Positions 58,641-64,000 of a stretch of 64,000 nt of DNA are shown piece after piece. The position numbers were made by a program, and so were the translations under genes. Numbering within the stretch: the stretch's first letter is position 1; every line of letters begins with the position of its first letter. A model generated the notes under the pieces. That model worked only from the letters and a program-made list of their open reading frames with translations, did no database searches and had not been told where the DNA came from. The stretch is from Typhlomys cinereus. Lineage: Eukaryota; Chordata; Mammalia; Rodentia; Platacanthomyidae. Location: NCBI GenBank assembly GCA_023101885.1, contig JALPQD010000006.1, positions 13,811,585-13,875,584 on the forward strand. The letters are read 5' to 3'.

Positions 58641-60624
58641 ATAATACAGTTCTAACTACATTTAAGATAATCAGGGACCCCCTCATTTTTGATTCCTGAA
58701 TGTAATTTCATGAAGTATATAGCTTTAGGAGCTGATAAGCATTTTCCACCAGCCAGAAAAAACTTGCTTCATATGGCAACGCCATAGACACTGTCTGTAA
58801 AGAAATCTTAGCCATTTGTTAAGGAAATTTTTTACATGTGAATTTAGGCTAGTATTTATGCTGTAGGTTCTCTAAAATAAGCTTAAAACAGCCACCCTCT
58901 GAATGTAAGTTAGTCTCACTCATCATAGCCCTGTCCTTTCCGGTGGACAGTTCTGGCATTTGCTTTAGCCTTTCAGATCAAGATACCTTCCTTTAAAATC
59001 TCTTCTCTACACAGATACTTGTCTTGGGTTGTTTCTCCCTGCTACGCTTACTCTCTTTGAAAGCTAATGTTAATTTTCCATTTTCATCCTTTCTCCTTCT
59101 ATTTTGTTACCATTATTAATATATTCATCCATTACTTTTTTCTTACATAGTCTTAGTTTTACTCAGTTTCCATTGCAAGAATCCAATAGGTTGTATATAA
59201 ACAACTTCATGTTCATTATTGATTCTTTAGTTCTAGTCAATTTTTCCAGGGTCTTTGACAGCCCATAGCATCATTGTATATCTTCTGACAGCCTTTTATG
59301 CTTTTTCTCCTATATTCATTACTATTAAGGACCTAAGTTTGGGCATGAGTAGATTTTTCTGGGATTATAAACATTTGTCTCAATCACTGTTGCTCTTTGT
59401 TTCAAGAACTTGATTCCTCCTTAAAAGCAGATTATTCTCGAAAGCTATTCTCCTGTTTCTTCTAACTAGACTTTTGAGTGCTTAAAATATTCCACAGATT
59501 TTTCTTGACCAGAATCATCTCATCTGTTTTTTAATAGCAAATGGTTTGTATTGTTCTAAGTAGTTTCTGCAAAGTCAATAATTAACATCCTTCCTTTTAA
59601 ATACCCCTTCCCTGCTGTGCTTTCAACAGTGGCCAATTCATTTTTCTTTGCTCTTGTTACCAAAAATTTCATCCAGTGTGTCGGGGGACTCGTCCTGCCG
59701 GCAGAGCTAACTGGCCAGTCACAAAGGACTCCTCAGAATCTTTTCCTTTAAATTTCATAGTCCAACAACACAATGTGGTAAGGCAAAGTAAAAAAGAAGG
59801 CAAGCAAAAAACAGGAAATTATACTATCACAGGAAATTGTAGTAATAAAGTGAAAAGTCAAGGAAGTAACTGGCGGGCAAGTCATAAAATCCTAATCATG
59901 CAGCAGGGATAAATTGAACCTCCACTCACTGGCTGGCAGAGTTTTGTATTGTTCTTTTAGTCACTGTTCACATCAAAATGCATACCTTTGTGACTTGAAG
60001 ACCATCTGGTCACTTCACAGTCAAAATGATTAAGATAAAGGTAAGTTCAGTATCATACGTGGAGTTATACTACAATGAGTGGAAGAACTATCCCTAGAAC
60101 ATGTTTTGTTTTCCATCCTGGAGCAGAGAGGACATTTTCCCTAATAATGAAAATATATTAAAGGTCAACAATTTGCTAAGTCCCATCCTCTTCACATTTA
60201 ATGTACTAAGTATCCCTTACAAATTTTAGTGAGGCCATTTTACAGATGAGAATCTGTAAAAATGAGATTTCTCATTGTGAAAGCAGTTGTCTTTACTCCA
60301 GAAAAGAGGTTCAGATTTATATATAAAAAAGTTCCTAATATGGACATTAATAATTATGGGTCTGAGAGGGACAGGAAGATGAATATGTTCCTTCTCAAGG
60401 AAATCAGGTGTCCCATAGTTACTATAGCAACTAGAAACTGGTATATAGACATTCCTGCTACAAAGTTTAGTTTCCACATATTGAAGATGCCTTGCTATCT
60501 AACTAGTAGCTAAAAAGATTTTGATTACCTTCGCTAATTAAAGCAGGGATATGTAAAATGGAGAGCATGTGTCCTAGCTAATATGCAAACCTGTTTCCTG
60601 AACTTAAAAAAAATACTTCTTAAA
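58641..60624. other. Unassigned sequence
   Basis: No gene or clear repeat. The 78-codon frame at 59676-59912 has no supporting features. Confidence 0.35.
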
Positions 60625-60890
60625 ATTTTTTTCATGCACATGTGTGTGGGGGTTGTATAAAAGAGGACACTTGGATATGCATAACCATAGAAGACTAAGG
60701 GTGACATCTGGAATTATCTTGAATGGCTCAACCTCTTCATTGCTTTGCTCTGGGGTTTCCCAGGCTTTGCCATCCAAGGCAGCTGCCATATCCACCTGGC
60801 ATTTTTACAGGGGATCAAGGGATCTGAATTCAGGTCCTTTTGCTTGCAAAGTAAAAGTTTTAACCCCTGAGTTGTCTCCATAGACCACTG
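60625..60890 (-). mobile_element. tRNA-derived SINE
   Basis: On the plus strand, 'tttgctctggggtttcccag', 'gaattcaggtccttttgct' and 'gttttaacccctgagttgtc' give body, B-box side and head in reverse. The TG-rich 3' tail lies at the left. Confidence 0.8.
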
Positions 60891-61446
60891 CTTAAAATTT
60901 TTTAATGATGCGTATTGCATACAATACCCACATGATAAGTGTAGAACTCAAAGGATTTTCATTTATTTGAAAATATTTACACCACCAGTAACAAGATTAA
61001 GAACTAGAATATTGGTGACATTCTCAGAGTCATTTGTGTATTTCCTCCTAATTAATACCTCTCACAAACAATCTTACGTTAACACTATACTTTACTTTTA
61101 CTGCTTTTGCTTTTATATCAATGGAATCATAGACTACCTACTCTTTCATGGTTAGTTATTAGTTTCTCACACTCAACATTGTGTCTAGGTGTAGCATGAC
61201 TTTTTTAAAATCTTGTTTCATTTTTATTTTGGGTGAATGTTTTTATGTATGTAAATAAAATAATACTTCAGTGCTAGAGACATGTAATCTATAAATAAGC
61301 TGGCAATGTGTGCTCAAAAATTTAGGATTCACGGATTATATGAATGTCTTGACTTTAGTCCCAAACTGAACTTCTTAACTCAGACAGATCCAATTGCTAT
61401 ATAACTGTAATAATTGACTAGTGATCCTGACTAAACGTTTACTTTT
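60891..61446. other. Unassigned AT-rich sequence
   Basis: Nothing recognised. Confidence 0.35.
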
Positions 61447-61463
61447 AAAACTCTTTTATTCTT

Positions 61464-61563
61464 TTTTTATTATTTATTCAATTGTGCATGTATGCATGTG
61501 TGCGTGTGTAGAACCACGGGCGAATTTGGGAACCACCATGGATGCCTCCACCTCTCCAGTCCC
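61464..61563 (-). mobile_element. Young SINE with internal deletion and TSD
   Basis: It belongs to the same family as 14955 and 63738 on the minus strand, but its middle of about 170 bp is missing. The head 'ctggagaggtgg' joins directly to the distal body 'aggcatccatggtggttcc'. 'gaggtgg' is present on both sides of the lost segment in full copies. The duplication 'aaaactcttttattctt' at 61447-61463 and 61565-61581 shows it is one complete insertion. Confidence 0.8.
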
Positions 61564-61581
61564 AAAACTCTTTTATTCTTG

Positions 61582-63737
61582 AGCCACAAGTATACACAAG
61601 TCTTTGTGAGTACTTCGATACTTACAAAGGCAAGAAGAGGAAAAGAAGAGAAAGAGGAGGATGAAGTGATTCAAACTTTCAAAAATCTATCCCTAGTGGA
61701 AGAAAAAGACTGGTGAACTCAAACAATTATTCCAGACAGAATTAAGAGCCTATAAAAGAGCCACAATTGAAGTATTACAGGAGCCTGGATGAAGGATAAC
61801 CAATCTTTCAGAAGCTGTAAAAGTCCTATTGAGAGTTTTGCTAGATAAACTTTGAATTCCCCTTTACATTCCACTTTCCAAGATTTAAGTGGATTTCTAA
61901 TCAGAGAAATGGATCTTTATTTTTACTCTCTGTCCATTATATTATGCTTTGGTTTATGACTGTGCAGTATATCTTGCTTTTAGTCAAAAGGGGGCAGCAT
62001 TCACCCTTTTTCTGAAAATCAGAGAGTCCTTTGGCTCCATTCCTTTCTTTCTAGGGAAAGAATACTTTTATCAGATAAAAATTCAGAACGTACATGTATT
62101 TTAAGTCCCCTGTTTTAATGGTTTGTTTATAGACATCATAACTGCTTATCACTGTCATGCTATTGAGAGCATAGTCTGACACTGTACATGAAGTAGGGCA
62201 GTGTACTCAGATTTCCGCTTTGCTGCCTTTGTCCCTTTATTGGGCGTGGCCGGTTTGCTCAGACTCAGATAGCTAAAGGGCGGTGGCTGGAATGAACAAA
62301 AGGAATCAGACCACTACTTTTACCAGGAGCAAAGGATAGCCAGGGAAGCATGCAAAAAGAAAGGAATGTTGTGGGTCTCCATTTAGTGATCTAATTAGTT
62401 GAGGTGTTCACATTTATTTTTTTCCCTTATGAATGTTTACCCTATATTTACAAAATAAAGATTATACTGAAGGTAAAGAAGTAAGTTGCATATACTGAGG
62501 GCATACATGACTGTTCTCTCTTGGGGGCATTCTCTTTATTAACCAAGTAACCTTTTGAGTTTAAGGTTGTACAGTGATTTGCAGTTCTTTTCTTACTGAT
62601 GAATTAGCTTAAGGGTGTGGTTGGAACTGAGAAAGGTTTGATGTGGAAGCTGTCAGATTTATCTTTGTGACCTCCTGCTGCCAGACCACCTGACAAGTGA
62701 TTCCATCTTTGCTAGTGAAATACTGATTTTAATGACAAACCTATGTCTCCTCCATGTTTTGCTTAACTGACGTTGAGAAAAATCAATGCAGATAGCCAAA
62801 ATGCCAAATTAACTATAGCAGATTTCATCATACCTTTTTACACAGGCTTAAATAATCCTTTGAATGACCCTCTCAGTTTTGGTTTTGATTTAAAGAGTAG
62901 ACAGTAACTAAATGTCCTTGAATGATAAAAGCCAGTTGGCCCTCCCCATAATTAGCTTTTGTAAATATCAAGTCAAAGGTCAAAATAAAAGTCATCGGAT
63001 TTCTTTCTTTTGTGAGGAAAACAAGGGAATTTAGTCACCGTGACTGATTTCAGAATGGTATCAAAAGGATGAGGTCATTGCTTTCTTTTGAAGCAAAGAC
63101 TACAAAAGAAATGAACTTGGAAGAATCACAGGAACCATTGCATGTACACGAAAATCAAATAATTCCTGGTTATTTGTGCAGCACTTACAAAACCCATGAC
63201 TCTTGGTTAGATCAGATAAAGGACTCTGTCAGGAAAATGACGCTGGGCAAAAAGCTATTAAAAAATTGCTGATGACATCACACAACTGTGCTGTGAGGCC
63301 ACGAAACATTTGCAATGGTACACACACTCAGGGTCAGAATAAGCAGGGGATTACATTCAGATCCCTCACAAAGGGAAGTAAAAGGTCTTCAGCCTGTAGC
63401 TCTTTCAGTATTCGTTTGTCTGATTTAAATATTGAGCAATGTACAAAGTCTAAGTTCTTTTGAGAAATAAGTCAAAAGTATTTCCATTTCTTTGGAGATT
63501 AAGCATCATGATGTGGAAACTATTACCATCAAAGTCAAACAGCAAATTGAAGTCTGTGTATATTAAGAGATGAATTAGCACTTCCAATGACTTGAAGAAA
63601 GTGGGTGATCAATTTTCCTGGGATGCTACTGTTGTGGGGTTTTATGTCCAGGTTCTTGTGTTTGGGAGTCAAAAATTGAGACCATAACATGTGTAGAGGA
63701 TTAAGACAGTTTATTAGAGGAGAGAAAGAAGGGAACT
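61582..63737. other. Unassigned sequence with a small GC-box-like spot
   Basis: Mostly unique-looking sequence. At 62241-62290 'ttattgggcgtggccggtt' and 'aagggcggtggctgg' are GC-box/KLF-like in otherwise AT-rich DNA. No reading frame longer than about 86 codons is seen, and none has a domain. Confidence 0.35.
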
Positions 63738-64000
63738 CGGGGCTGGAGAGGTGGCTCAGGGGTTAAGCCTCTGCCTTGTAGGCAGAAGGTACTGAGTTCT
63801 AATCCTAGACCCCATGTATAGATGCCAGGCAGAAGCGGGGCGGCCTGAGCTTCTGGTCTTGTTAGGGCGGAGCCTGTGAATTCTGGGGCACCGCAAACAA
63901 GGAGGAGGTGGAGGCGTCCATGGTGGTTCCCGAATTCGTCCGTGGTTTTACACACACACACATACATACACACATGCGCACACACACACAATTGAATAAA
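63738..64000 (+). mobile_element. Young tRNA-derived SINE, cut by the window end
   Basis: The same family as 14955: head 'ggggctggagaggtggctc', B-box-like 'gagttctaatcc', CpG-rich body, (CA)n region from 63949, and 'attgaataaa' at the edge. It continues beyond the window. Confidence 0.85.

Overview
The window is mammalian nuclear DNA from a gene-poor, AT-rich region, and the repeats point to a rodent. There are tRNA-derived B2/ID/B4-like SINEs, a diverged B1-like SINE, one ID element, a rodent-type L1 family with several recent copies, and many ERVL-MaLR LTRs. The youngest SINE here, with a head related to mouse B2 but an unfamiliar body, does not look like mouse or rat B2. A non-murid member of the mouse-related clade (dipodoid, geomyoid or castorid) is my best guess, but I cannot name the species. 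No multi-exon host gene, rRNA gene, functional tRNA gene or CRISPR array is visible.

Layout. 1-6.3 kb: mostly unassigned sequence with an MLT1-like LTR, a MER5A-like fragment and an old minus-strand L1. 6.4-9.5 kb: a 5'-truncated plus-strand L1 with a rearranged 3'UTR. 9.5-15.2 kb: old minus-strand L1 remnants, SINEs and an LTR. 15.2-17.8 kb: an old plus-strand L1 carrying a younger L1 3' end (clear target-site duplication) and an ID SINE. 19.5-23.4 kb: two older rodent L1 3' ends. 23.5-25.7 kb: an L1 3' end joined directly to the poly(A) of an intronless cDNA with an intact secreted P/Q-rich reading frame, most like SCPPPQ1. 26.66-26.78 kb: a 104-bp foldback element with 32-bp terminal inverted repeats. 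27.0-33.1 kb: a nearly complete but decayed minus-strand L1. 34.4-46.2 kb: an array of four same-orientation MaLR LTRs separated by internal segments, interrupted by solo LTRs and by a full-length 6.7-kb L1 with 16-bp target-site duplications. 46.2-64 kb: solo LTRs, SINEs, two more L1 3' ends (one with a candidate 3' transduction), microsatellites and unassigned sequence.

Functionally the window is a record of retrotransposition. The recurrent L1 family supplied the machinery for SINE insertion and probably made the SCPPPQ1-like copy by template switching. The only protein-coding candidates are that 91-residue reading frame (25260-25535, minus) and the intact L1 ORF1 (43288-44340, minus). Every L1 ORF2 here is broken, so no element looks autonomous. 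The points most worth checking are the SCPPPQ1-like/L1 chimera and the foldback element.
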